Below are positions 9,049 to 17,346 of a stretch of DNA of 64,000 nucleotides, one piece after another; the stretch's first letter is position 1, and every line of letters begins with the position of its first letter. A program made the translations under genes and the position numbers. This DNA is from Planctomycetota bacterium. GTDB lineage: Bacteria; Planctomycetota; UBA1135; GCA-002686595. Location of the stretch: NCBI GenBank assembly GCA_002683825.1, contig NYUD01000043.1, positions 40,636 to 104,635 of the forward strand, written 5' to 3'. The notes beneath the pieces were generated by a model, which saw only the letters and a list, made by a program, of their open reading frames with translations, did not search any database and was not told the DNA's origin.

Positions 9049-10503
9049 TCAGTCGGGCTTCAGCCGCCGGGCGATCCTGGACGTCGAGCGCCCGGGCAAG
9101 AGGGGTGCCAGATAGACCTCACCGCCGTGACTTTCGACCCACTCCCGGCCCACGACGCCCTTGTCGGCCCAGTCTTCCCCCTTCACGAGCACATCCGGTG
9201 TGACCTGGCGAATCAGCTCGGCCGGGGTGTCCTCCCCGAAGGGACAGACGGCGTCGACCATCTCGAGGGCCGCCAGGACCTCGAGGCGATCCCCCAGGGG
9301 GTTGATGGGGCGCTCCGGCCCTTTCATACGCGCGACGCTCGCGTCGTCGTTGACTCCCACGATCAAGACGTCACCGCGCGCGCGCGCCAGCCGCAGGTAG
9401 CCCACGTGCCCGGCGTGCAGGATGTCGAAGCAACCGTTCGTGAAGACGATGCGCTTCTTCTCCGCCCGCCAGCCGGCGACCGCCGGACCGACCTCCTCGC
9501 GGGTGAGGATGGAACCCGCAACTCCGGGACGCTCTGCAAGGGCGGCGCGCAACTCGTGGCGCGTCACCGAGGCAGCCCCGCGGCGACCGACGACGAGACC
9601 GGCCGCACTGTTGGCCAGACACACCGCTTGCTCGAGCGAAACCTTGCACGCCAAGCCCAAGGCCAACTGAGCGATGACGGTGTCCCCCGCACCGGTGACA
9701 TCGAAGACCGCGCGTGCCGTGGAAGATACGAGCCCCTCTTCGTGCTGAGAGCAAAAGTAGATGCCATCCGCGCCGAGCGTGATCACGATGGCCTCGAGGC
9801 CGGCCTTCTGGATGAGTTCGCGCCCCCCGGCCGGCACCTCGCTCACTTCTTCGAATTTCCGCCCGAGGGCGACTTCGCTCTCCTTCTTGTTCGGCGTCGC
9901 GAGAGTCGCTCCGCGGTAGCGCGAGTAGTCGGTCCCCTTGGGATCGACCAACACCGGGATACCCTTGCTGCGCGCCGCCTGGATGGCCGCCTGGATGACG
10001 GGCTCGACCAGCACGCCCTTGCCGTAGTCGGAGAGAACAACGGCCTGAACGTCGGCGAGCCTCTCCTCCACCGCACAGACGAGTTGACGCACCGTATCGT
10101 CATCGATGCCCCGCGAATCCTCGAAGTCGACACGCAGCATCTGCACCCCCCCTCCCATGAGGCGAGTCTTCTCCGTCGTCGGCCGACCCGAGACGGACAC
10201 CACGCCCTCCGTGTCGACGCCGATCGACCCCAGGAGCGACAGGAGCTCGCGCCCTTTCGCATCGTCGCCGATCACGCCCAGGACATGGACCTCGGCACCC
10301 ATCGAACGCAGGTTGGCCGCGACGTTGCCCGCCCCGCCGAGACGCTTTTCCCTGTCGCGGGCCGCCAGCACCGGGATCGGCGCTTCAGGTGAAATCCGCT
10401 CGACTTCGCCGGTGACATAGCGGTCGAGGATGAGGTCGCCGATGATCAAGATGCGCGGCTTGCCCATCGATTCGAGGATGGGGATCAGGTTCTCAGGAGT
10501 CAT
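9049..10503 (-). CDS. hldE: Bifunctional D-beta-D-heptose 7-phosphate kinase / heptose 1-phosphate adenylyltransferase
   Basis: Two-domain cytoplasmic enzyme of 484 residues for ADP-heptose synthesis. The N-terminal ribokinase-like domain (to about 325) shows GDLILDRYVTGEVERISPEAP, LGGAGNVAANL, VLSDYGKG, LVDPKG and the catalytic DVTGAGDT. The C-terminal nucleotidyltransferase domain starts at IVFTNGCFDILHAGHV and contains VGVNDDASV and GRSTS. The order of the fused domains is that of E. coli HldE. Its ATG overlaps the hldD stop by 11 nt, so the epimerase and the kinase/adenylyltransferase are coupled. It supplies heptose for the lipopolysaccharide inner core. Confidence 0.96.
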   Translation of the reverse strand: MTPENLIPILESMGKPRILIIGDLILDRYVTGEVERISPEAPIPVLAARDREKRLGGAGNVAANLRSMGAEVHVLGVIGDDAKGRELLSLLGSIGVDTEGVVSVSGRPTTEKTRLMGGGVQMLRVDFEDSRGIDDDTVRQLVCAVEERLADVQAVVLSDYGKGVLVEPVIQAAIQAARSKGIPVLVDPKGTDYSRYRGATLATPNKKESEVALGRKFEEVSEVPAGGRELIQKAGLEAIVITLGADGIYFCSQHEEGLVSSTARAVFDVTGAGDTVIAQLALGLACKVSLEQAVCLANSAAGLVVGRRGAASVTRHELRAALAERPGVAGSILTREEVGPAVAGWRAEKKRIVFTNGCFDILHAGHVGYLRLARARGDVLIVGVNDDASVARMKGPERPINPLGDRLEVLAALEMVDAVCPFGEDTPAELIRQVTPDVLVKGEDWADKGVVGREWVESHGGEVYLAPLLPGRSTSRIARRLKPD

Positions 10504-11470
10504 TTCTTTCGACCAGCGATTCCGCGGGGCGTCGGTGGTAACCGTCGGAGGTCTTCAGAACGTGAACGTAGTCTCGAACACCCTCGGCCAGCGTACAGAA
10601 GGGAGCGTCGTACGCCACGTCCCGCACCGCACTGAGATCCGCCTGGGTGAAGGCCTGATACTTGCCGTCCAGATCCTCGGGGAAAGGAATCTCGCAAACC
10701 TCCGCGCCGTCGTAGTGACTCGCGACCATCTTGGCCAGGGTGAGGAAGCTCTCCGCCTGCCCCGTACCGCAGTTGAAGATGCCCAACAGCTCCGGGTGAT
10801 CGAAGAAAAAGAGGTTCATGAGAACGACATCGTCGACGCTCACGAAGTCGCGCCGAAAGCCATCCGAGCCCGAAAACACCTCGAGCTTGCCCTGGTCAAC
10901 AATCTGGTGGTGAAACTTGTAGATCACCGAGGCCATGCGCCCCTTGTGGTTTTCCTGAGGACCGTAGACGTTGAAGTAGCGCAGTCCCACTACCTGAGAA
11001 CGGGACCTCGAAAGCATGGAGCGGACGCAACGGTCGAACAGGAACTTCGAAAAGGCATAGACGTTCAGGGGATACTCGCAGGCCGGATCCTCGCGGAACC
11101 CGTCGTCCCCGTTGCCGTACACCGCAGCGGACGAGGCGTATATGAACGGTGCGCGGCCCTGGGTGAACGCGAGCAGGCGCTTCGAGTACTCGTAGTTGAC
11201 GCGCAACATGTAGCGACCGTCGCGCTCGGTCGTATCGGAGCAGGCACCCTGATGGAAAACGGCTTGCAGGGGTACGCTCTCCAGCTGATCGAGATCCTCG
11301 AGAAAATCGCGGTAGTCGACGACGTCGCGAAAGGCGAGGGCGTTCAGGTTGCGGTGTTTTTCGCCCTGCGCGAGGTCATCGACGATCAAAATGTCCTCGT
11401 GGCCACGACGGTTGAGACCGCGCACGAGGTTGCTGCCGATGAAGCCCGCGCCGCCTGTGACGATAATCAT
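10493..11470 (-). CDS. hldD: ADP-L-glycero-D-manno-heptose 6-epimerase
   Basis: NADP-dependent SDR-family epimerase converting ADP-D-glycero-D-manno-heptose to the L-glycero form. The 325-residue protein begins MIIVTGGAGFIGSNLVRGLN (Rossmann GxxGxxG), has HQGACSDTTE typical of HldD, the catalytic Tyr in YAFSKFLFD, and RYFNVYGPQENHKG. The ATG at 11470 is the normal family start; the frame remains open upstream but lacks homology. It lies 14 nt after lpxK and overlaps hldE, in one lipid A/core operon. Confidence 0.96.
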   Translation of the reverse strand: MIIVTGGAGFIGSNLVRGLNRRGHEDILIVDDLAQGEKHRNLNALAFRDVVDYRDFLEDLDQLESVPLQAVFHQGACSDTTERDGRYMLRVNYEYSKRLLAFTQGRAPFIYASSAAVYGNGDDGFREDPACEYPLNVYAFSKFLFDRCVRSMLSRSRSQVVGLRYFNVYGPQENHKGRMASVIYKFHHQIVDQGKLEVFSGSDGFRRDFVSVDDVVLMNLFFFDHPELLGIFNCGTGQAESFLTLAKMVASHYDGAEVCEIPFPEDLDGKYQAFTQADLSAVRDVAYDAPFCTLAEGVRDYVHVLKTSDGYHRRPAESLVERNDS

Positions 11471-11484
11471 GGGGAGAGATGGGT

Positions 11485-12594
11485 TCAGCCCGCGAGGCCC
11501 GCGTGCAGGTTGGCGCGACGAGATTCGCCGGAACTCCGCGGAAGGGCGTCGAGAAGAGCTTCCAGGACAGCCTCCCCGCTCTCCAGCCGAAACTCCACCG
11601 CGAGGGCAAAAAACTCGAGAGCAGGGGGAAGCTTGACCGCATCCTTCTCGGTCGTCACGAGCGCTCGGCCCGCTCGGCCGAGCCCCTCGAGATCGGCCGG
11701 CCGATAGCGGTGGTGATCGGGAAAGACACGATGGCTCTCGACGCGCGCCCCGAGGGCCTCGACCGTGCGCTCGAAGGCCTCGGGATTGCCTATGGCGCTG
11801 ACGAGCTCGACGGACCGACCGGAGAGTTCCGCGAGGGGAAGTCGGGGGGGCATGTCCCCCTTTTCGCCCGAATCGCCGCCCGCCCATAAATGGGAAGGCC
11901 GGTGGGTTCCCTCGAGCAGGGCGGTGCCCGGCACACGACGCTGAAGCTCGGCCAGGAGCCCGAAGCGCTCCTCCCGGGAAACCTGGTCGACGCGGGAGAG
12001 CACCAGGGCGTCGGCCCGGGCCAGGGCGCCGAGGGGTTCACGCAAGAGACCCCGGGGCAGCAGGGCGCGCACCGGCGCGCCTCCCCCCACGGGGGCCGGC
12101 AGGCCCCAGGGACGGGTCGCGTCGATCAGCACCAAGTCGAGGTCCCGCGCGAGCCGCCGATGCTGGAATCCGTCGTCGAGAAGGACGCAGTCGGCCCCCA
12201 GCTCGATGAGTTCCTGGCCGGCCCGTAACCGGTCGGCGTTCTGACGGGTGGGGACGCCGGGCAACGCGAGGGACAGGAGCTGGGCCTCATCGTTTCGGTG
12301 CTGGGGATCCTGTTTGCTCGCACCGTAGCCCCGTGAGGCGATGGCGGGTCGGCGGCCACGACGCTGGAGCTCTCGCGCGATCAGCACCACCAGGGGCGTC
12401 TTCCCGGTTCCCCCTGCGGTCAGGTTTCCGATCGAAACCACCGCCCCGTCGAGCCGGGCACTGGGCAGGAGTCCCCGGTCATAGGCGACCCCCCGCAAAC
12501 GCGCTGCGACTCCGAAGATCCAGCCGGGAACGCGCAGGAACTCGACCGCCCCACCGCGCTGTGCCAGTCGGGAGTCGATACGCCGGGTGGTCAG
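11485..12594 (-). CDS. lpxK: Tetraacyldisaccharide 4'-kinase (lipid A)
   Basis: Phosphorylates the 4' position of the lipid A disaccharide at the inner membrane. The Walker A region reads VSIGNLTAGGTGKTPLVVL, followed by ASRGYGA, LLDDGFQHRRL, LIDATRPWG and VTTEKDAVKLP, all LpxK hallmarks. The first conventional start is TTG at 12498, but that would remove residues VEFLRVPGWIFGVAARLR, which match the membrane-proximal N-terminus of the family. In-frame sequence continues back to a CTG at 12594 that overlaps the rpoZ stop as CTGA, with AGAAG 8 nt upstream, so a CTG start is proposed (369 residues). If only ATG, GTG or TTG are allowed the gene is 11485-12498. Confidence 0.92.
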   Translation of the reverse strand: MTTRRIDSRLAQRGGAVEFLRVPGWIFGVAARLRGVAYDRGLLPSARLDGAVVSIGNLTAGGTGKTPLVVLIARELQRRGRRPAIASRGYGASKQDPQHRNDEAQLLSLALPGVPTRQNADRLRAGQELIELGADCVLLDDGFQHRRLARDLDLVLIDATRPWGLPAPVGGGAPVRALLPRGLLREPLGALARADALVLSRVDQVSREERFGLLAELQRRVPGTALLEGTHRPSHLWAGGDSGEKGDMPPRLPLAELSGRSVELVSAIGNPEAFERTVEALGARVESHRVFPDHHRYRPADLEGLGRAGRALVTTEKDAVKLPPALEFFALAVEFRLESGEAVLEALLDALPRSSGESRRANLHAGLAG

Positions 12595-12803
12595 ATGAGG
12601 GGCTTCTCTTCCTCGGGGATCAACTCGATCAGGCCGCGCTCCATCTCGAGGAAGGCGATCTTGATCGGGTTCTTCTCGCGCGTCTCGATCAGAGGCGAGG
12701 CACCCCGGATGAGTTCGCGAACACGCTTCTGAAGCAGTGCGGTCTTGTGGAACGAGCCGGAGACCGATCTCTGCAGACGCTGGGGAAGGGTCGTGTCCAT
12801 CAT
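12591..12803 (-). CDS. rpoZ: RNA polymerase omega subunit-like protein
   Basis: A 70-residue protein whose core, KTALLQKRVRELIRGASPL followed by KNPIKIAFLEMERGLIELIPEE, follows the omega pattern (xxLLxKRARxLxxGAxPL, then NPxxIALxEIxxGKI). Omega assists assembly of the beta' subunit. It is at the minimum length for the family. It heads the lipid A operon and its TGA overlaps the proposed CTG start of lpxK, so the two are likely coupled. The start is ATG with a second ATG next to it. The assignment rests on a short motif and is good but not certain. Confidence 0.75.
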   Translation of the reverse strand: MMDTTLPQRLQRSVSGSFHKTALLQKRVRELIRGASPLIETREKNPIKIAFLEMERGLIELIPEEEKPLI

Positions 12804-12912
12804 GGGCGCGCGATCATGGAGAAAAGACGGCCAAGCCTAGTCGGCCATCGTAGCCGCTCGGGTCGCTCGGATCAATTCCCCGGGGCCCCCTCGAGCTTCC
12901 GGGGGGGTAGGG

Positions 12913-13407
12913 CTAGATGGCCTCGCGGCGAACGCGGAGCAGCCGGGAGAGCTTCTCGTAGGGAAGGGGCCAGCCGGCGGCCAGATCGGCTCCGGCACCG
13001 AGGACCTCTTCGCGCCACTCCTTGGGATTCCCACGGCCGGTCACCAGGAGCAACGCGTCCGGGTAGCGGTAGCGGATGATCGAGACCAGTTTCGTGGCTC
13101 CGGGCTCGTAGCCGCAGATCCAGACGGCCGATACGTCGTCGGCAGCCCGCAGAGTAAAGGCAACGTTCGGCATCTCCTCCCCGAGATGCTGGGTCAGGAG
13201 CCGCGAAAGGCCCCGTTCAGGGTGGCAGGTCGTCAGAAGGCAGACGGGCCTCGTCCGCCCGTCGGCGATGTTCGGAAGAGGCTCATGCCGTGTCGCAGGG
13301 GCCTTGGCGGCCTCTCGCACCCCGCGCTTCAAGAGCTGGCTATCGGAAAGCTGCATCCGTGAAACTCCAGAACCAAGTGTCTTCGCGATGTCTTCGCGCG
13401 CCTCCAT
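12913..13407 (-). CDS. Receiver-like protein lacking phosphorylation residues
   Basis: A 164-residue soluble protein. The C-terminal two thirds (from PVCLLTTCHPERGLSRLLTQ onward) alternate strands and helices like a CheY-type receiver: VSAVWICGYEPGATKLVSII where the phospho-Asp strand would be, then PDALLLVTGRGN (beta4, Thr/Ser position) and GADLAAGWPLPYEKLSRLLR (where receivers have a Lys-Pro). The phospho-acceptor Asp and the conserved Lys are absent, so it would be a pseudo-receiver. The ATG at 13407 is chosen because TAGGAGG lies 10 nt upstream; a GTG at 13449 is possible. It is followed by rpoZ after 109 bp. Function unknown. Confidence 0.6.
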   Translation of the reverse strand: MEAREDIAKTLGSGVSRMQLSDSQLLKRGVREAAKAPATRHEPLPNIADGRTRPVCLLTTCHPERGLSRLLTQHLGEEMPNVAFTLRAADDVSAVWICGYEPGATKLVSIIRYRYPDALLLVTGRGNPKEWREEVLGAGADLAAGWPLPYEKLSRLLRVRREAI

Positions 13408-13601
13408 CTCCAAAGAACCTCCTACCGGTTCAAGGCGCCTCCAAGACACTAGTTACTGACGGCAGCAGGTCACCAAATGGTTCCCTCTCCGCCCCAAATC
13501 CCCGCTGCGGCGAGAAGAGACCGTGGTTCCAGGGGAATCCAGGACGCTGGTTTTTTGTTTACAGAAAGTTTTCCCCCGAGTCTCCGATGTTCTCGCCGAA
13601 C

Positions 13602-13638
13602 GGGCCCCCCGGACCCCGGGGCTTTCGCCCGGGGGCCC
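13602..13638. repeat. GC-rich inverted repeat in the leader of the M28 peptidase gene
   Basis: GGGCCCCC at 13602-13609 pairs with GGGGGCCC at 13631-13638, and an alternative inner stem CCCCGGG/CCCGGGG (13614-13620 with 13628-13634) closes a 7-nt loop. The structure ends 25 nt before the ATG at 13664 and has no T tail, so it looks like a leader hairpin rather than a terminator. The 13408-13663 region otherwise holds only the divergent promoters, not identifiable by eye. Confidence 0.4.
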
Positions 13639-13663
13639 TCCCGGTAAGCTCTCGTCGCGCCCC

Positions 13664-15601
13664 ATGACGCCGCCGATTCGCAACGCCTTCCGCCTCCTCT
13701 CGGCCCTTTCCATCGCCGGATGGGTGGGGCTCGCCCGGGCCGGCGACGGGGAGGAACCGATCTGCCGACGGCTTTCCAGGGAGCTCACCTCCCACACGCG
13801 CCTGGCGGGCACCGTCGGTTCGGAGAGTGGAGCTCGGTGGGTGGCCGAGCGGCTTTCGGAGTGCGGTTTCGAGGTCGAGCTGGATCGCCGCGTGGTCCTG
13901 CTCTCCCATCCCCGCTTCCTCCACGTGTCGCTGAGGAGCGGCGACGAGGAGCTCTTCGCCCGCACGCAGACTTTCGATCCGCGCGCGATCCCCGCGGGCG
14001 ACGTCCCGATCTACAGCGCCTGGAGCCACAGCGGACGAACGACCGCGCGCGTCGTCGACGTGGGGCGGGGCCTGCAAGCCGACTACGCCCGCCTGGCCCG
14101 GGCAGGGGTCGGGGTGGCGGGCCGGGTCGTTCTCGCCCGCTACGGCGGTGCCTATCGCGGGATCAAGGCGAAACTCGCACAGGCCCACGGCGCCGCGGCC
14201 ATCCTGCTCTTCAGCGACCCCGAGGAGGACGGTGCCGGCAAGGGGGAGGTCTATCCGAAGGGCAGATTCAAACCGGGCTGGGCCGCCCAGCGTGGATCGA
14301 TCTCTTCGCTCACGGTCGCACCGGGAGACGTCACGACACCGGGCTGGGCCTCTCCACCCCCCGGCGTCCAGGGGCGACGCCTGTCCGCAGAAGAAACCGC
14401 CGCACGCTTGCCCGGGATCCTCTGCACACCGATCGGTGCCGACGAGGCGGGCGCGATTCTCGATGCGGGGGAAGATGCGCGCGTGCACATCGAACTGGAG
14501 CTCGAGCGGAAGCTCTTCGAGATCGTCAACGTCCTGGGCCGACTGCCCGGCACGGGCGAGGACTTCGTCATCGCGGGCAACCACCGCGACGCCTGGGTTC
14601 GAGGAGCCCAGGATGCGGGCAGCGGCACCGTGTCCCTCCTGCGCGCCGCCCAGCTCCTGCGTGCGCGGGTCGACGACGGATGGCAGCCCCGGGCCGCCAT
14701 CGTCCTGGCGTTCTGGGACGCGGAGGAGTTCGGGCTGATCGGCAGCACCGAGTGGGGCGAGGCCCACGCCGAACGACTCCGTGAACACGGGCTGTGCTAC
14801 ATCAACGCGGACTCGACGGTCTCGGGGCTGAACTTCGGTATCGGAGGTAGCGCGGGCTTCCAGGGTGTGCTGAATGAGGTGCTGAAGCGCGTACCGGATC
14901 CAAAGTCCTCCGGTGGCAATCTCTGGCAGGCGTGGCAAAGCGAGGATGGAAAGCCGAAGGAGCTCCGGCTACTGGGATCCGGCTCGGACTTCACCGTCTT
15001 CGTTCATCACCTCGGTCTGCCGGCCCTGAACTTCTCCTTCCACGGAAACGCAGGCGGCCAATACCACACCAGTTTCGACGACTTTCTACAGATGGATCGC
15101 TTCCTCGACCCGACCTGGCAAGGTCATGAAACCGCAGCTCGCTTCGTCTGCGAACTGCTCTTGGAGATGTCCACGCGCGGGCGCTCCGGTTTCGATGGCG
15201 CGGAGGCCGCAGCCTTCATGGCCCGGCTCGTGCGCCGCGCGGGCCTGGAGGAGCTGGACGGAGAGCCCTGGTTGGGATCCCTGCACGCCGAACGGATCGC
15301 GGTGCAATTCGATGCCCTGCAGGGCCGTCTCAAGGGCCTGGAAACGGCCTACCGTTTCTATCAGGAGCTTCTTCAGCCCCGGGGATTGCAAGGACGGCCC
15401 TGGTATCGAAACCCGTATTGGGCCCCGGGGATCGAGTCCGGTTACGCGGCCGAAACGCTCCCCGATCTGCGTCGGGCGGCTCGCGGCGAGAAGGGCGAAC
15501 TCGACTCCGGGGTCCAGACCCTCGTCGATGCTCTCGAGGCCTATCGAAGTACGGTGTCCGAGGCGGCCGGCGCAGGCACGGGAGAAACGACGACCCGTTG
15601 A
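13664..15601 (+). CDS. Exported M28 zinc metallopeptidase (glutamate carboxypeptidase II-like)
   Basis: A 645-residue peptidase with an N-terminal signal (NAFRLLSALSIAGWVGLARAG), a PA-domain insert around 130-260, and an M28 catalytic domain. Dinuclear zinc ligands and catalytic acid are visible: His307 in NHRDAW, Asp317 in GAQDAGSGT, Glu354-Glu355 in WDAEEFG, Asp383 in INADS, His468 in QYHTSFDDF. This arrangement, with a transferrin-receptor-like dimerisation tail, is that of glutamate carboxypeptidase II/NAALADase, which trims C-terminal Glu or Asp from small peptides. It acts in the periplasm or outside. The ATG at 13664 puts the signal at the N-terminus. The stop overlaps the next gene's TTG (TTGA), starting a four-gene coupled operon with an ABC exporter and a PPIase. 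Confidence 0.93.
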   Translation: MTPPIRNAFRLLSALSIAGWVGLARAGDGEEPICRRLSRELTSHTRLAGTVGSESGARWVAERLSECGFEVELDRRVVLLSHPRFLHVSLRSGDEELFARTQTFDPRAIPAGDVPIYSAWSHSGRTTARVVDVGRGLQADYARLARAGVGVAGRVVLARYGGAYRGIKAKLAQAHGAAAILLFSDPEEDGAGKGEVYPKGRFKPGWAAQRGSISSLTVAPGDVTTPGWASPPPGVQGRRLSAEETAARLPGILCTPIGADEAGAILDAGEDARVHIELELERKLFEIVNVLGRLPGTGEDFVIAGNHRDAWVRGAQDAGSGTVSLLRAAQLLRARVDDGWQPRAAIVLAFWDAEEFGLIGSTEWGEAHAERLREHGLCYINADSTVSGLNFGIGGSAGFQGVLNEVLKRVPDPKSSGGNLWQAWQSEDGKPKELRLLGSGSDFTVFVHHLGLPALNFSFHGNAGGQYHTSFDDFLQMDRFLDPTWQGHETAARFVCELLLEMSTRGRSGFDGAEAAAFMARLVRRAGLEELDGEPWLGSLHAERIAVQFDALQGRLKGLETAYRFYQELLQPRGLQGRPWYRNPYWAPGIESGYAAETLPDLRRAARGEKGELDSGVQTLVDALEAYRSTVSEAAGAGTGETTTR

Positions 15602-17346
15602 AACTTCTAGGCGCTTTCGTCGCTCGCTTCTTCCGTCATCGTCGCCGTCTCCTGGCAGGGATGGCCTGCATCCCGGTCGTCACGCTCTGCGACATCCGCA
15701 TCACGCTTTGGTTCGGCGACGCGTTGACGAGGCTGCAGGCGCGCGAGGGCCCCGAATTCCTCGAGCAACTGGTCGGGCTCATCCTGTTGATCGCGGCGGT
15801 TCAGGGAATCTTTCGATTCCTGCAGCGCTGGTGGATCGTCGGCGTATCGCGACGGTTCGAAATCGAGCTGAAGCAGGAGCTCTTCGACAAGCTCTGCGGG
15901 CTGCCCCTGGACTTCCACGACAAGAGCCGCTCGGGCGACATCGTCAGCCGCTTGACGGCGGATGTCGAAAACGTCCGCATGCTGCTGGGACCGGGCAGCA
16001 TGTATGTGCTCTCCGCCCTCGTCTTTGTCCCCGGCAGCCTGTTCGTTCTGTGGCGCATCTCGCCGGTGGTCACGCTCGCGATGGCGCTGCCGCTCCTCGG
16101 TGTGGCCCTGGCCATGGGCTTCTTGACCCCCAGGCTGCACAGCCGTTCGACCGCTGTGCAGGAGAGCCTGGCCGAGATCAGCCACCGCGCCCTGGAGAGC
16201 TTCTCGGGTGCGCGCGTGGTCAAGGGCTACGGACTCGAGCGCCACGAGAGCCGGCGCTTCGAGGACGCCTCACGACAGAATCGTGAGGCCCAGATTCACT
16301 TCTCGAAGGCCCGCGGCCTGATGCACGCCGCCATCCACCTGGCCTACGACCTCGCCTTCCTGCCGGTCCTCTTCGTCGGAGGTTGGGCGATGATCGATCG
16401 CTCGATAGCGGTGGGAGATCTCTTCAAGTTCATCGACCTGGGCTTCAAGGTCTTCTGGCCCGTGATCGCCCTGGGCTGGATCGGTGGGTTGTACCCGCGC
16501 GCCCTGGCCAGCGCGGAACGCATCCAGGCCCTCTTGTCGGAAACCTCCCACATCCAGGATCCGCCGGATCCCGTTCCCCTTGACGCGGAGGGGATCGAGG
16601 GTGAATTGAGCCTGTCGAACGTGTCCTACAGATACCCCGGGGCCCCCGGGCCGGCGGTCGAGGGTGTCCATGCTCGGGTGCCGGCGAAGAGCGTGCTTGG
16701 AATCGTCGGCCCCACCGGCTCGGGCAAGACCACGCTCCTCAATCTCCTGGGAAGACTCTGTGACCCCAACGGTGAAGTCCGTCTCGACGGCATCCCACCC
16801 CGCCAGCTCTCGCTGGCCACGCTGCGCGGAGCGCTCGCCTATGTGCCTCAGGATAGCTTCCTCTTCTCCGATACCTATCGCGCCAACATAGAGTTCGGAG
16901 CGGAGGAGGAACTCACGGACGAGCGTCTGGCCGAGTTCATCCAGGCCGCAGAAATGACCGCGGAAACCGCGCAATTTCGAGGCGGACTCGACCAGTTGAT
17001 CGGCGAGCGCGGTGTAACCCTTTCGGGAGGACAACGCCAGCGCAGCTGCATCGCCCGCGCCCTGGCCCGCGACCCGAAGGTTCTGATTCTCGACGATGCG
17101 CTGTCTGCGGTCGACACCGAGACCGAGGCACAGCTCCTGCAAAATCTCCGGCGCGCCGGCGAGGGGCGCACGGTGGTCATCGCAGCCCACCGCCTCGGGA
17201 CCGTGAAGGATGCGGATCAGATCATCGCGCTGAAAAACGGTCGCGTGGACGCCCAGGGAACCCACGAGGAGCTCCTGGAGCGCTCGGATTGGTATCGCGA
17301 AACGTGGGATCGCCAGCGCATGCAGAAGGAGCTCGAGGACCTGTGA
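15598..17346 (+). CDS. ABC exporter half-transporter, degenerate-site subunit
   Basis: A 582-residue half-transporter with a six-helix membrane domain (about 15-310) fused to an ATPase domain. Walker A is GPTGSGKTT (371-379), Q-loop YVPQDS, signature LSGGQ (475-479), Walker B LILDD (496-500) and the switch His in AAHR. The residue after the Walker B Asp is Asp500 instead of the catalytic Glu, which marks this chain as the one that supplies the inactive ATP site of a heterodimer. The start TTG overlaps the stop of the peptidase gene, and its own stop overlaps the partner's GTG. Substrate unknown; lipid, peptide or drug export are all possible. Confidence 0.92.
   Translation: MKLLGAFVARFFRHRRRLLAGMACIPVVTLCDIRITLWFGDALTRLQAREGPEFLEQLVGLILLIAAVQGIFRFLQRWWIVGVSRRFEIELKQELFDKLCGLPLDFHDKSRSGDIVSRLTADVENVRMLLGPGSMYVLSALVFVPGSLFVLWRISPVVTLAMALPLLGVALAMGFLTPRLHSRSTAVQESLAEISHRALESFSGARVVKGYGLERHESRRFEDASRQNREAQIHFSKARGLMHAAIHLAYDLAFLPVLFVGGWAMIDRSIAVGDLFKFIDLGFKVFWPVIALGWIGGLYPRALASAERIQALLSETSHIQDPPDPVPLDAEGIEGELSLSNVSYRYPGAPGPAVEGVHARVPAKSVLGIVGPTGSGKTTLLNLLGRLCDPNGEVRLDGIPPRQLSLATLRGALAYVPQDSFLFSDTYRANIEFGAEEELTDERLAEFIQAAEMTAETAQFRGGLDQLIGERGVTLSGGQRQRSCIARALARDPKVLILDDALSAVDTETEAQLLQNLRRAGEGRTVVIAAHRLGTVKDADQIIALKNGRVDAQGTHEELLERSDWYRETWDRQRMQKELEDL

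Noticed and set aside
13602..13638. GC-rich hairpin as a terminator of an upstream plus-strand gene
   Set aside because: No plus-strand gene lies upstream for over 9 kb and there is no T tail; called a leader inverted repeat instead.
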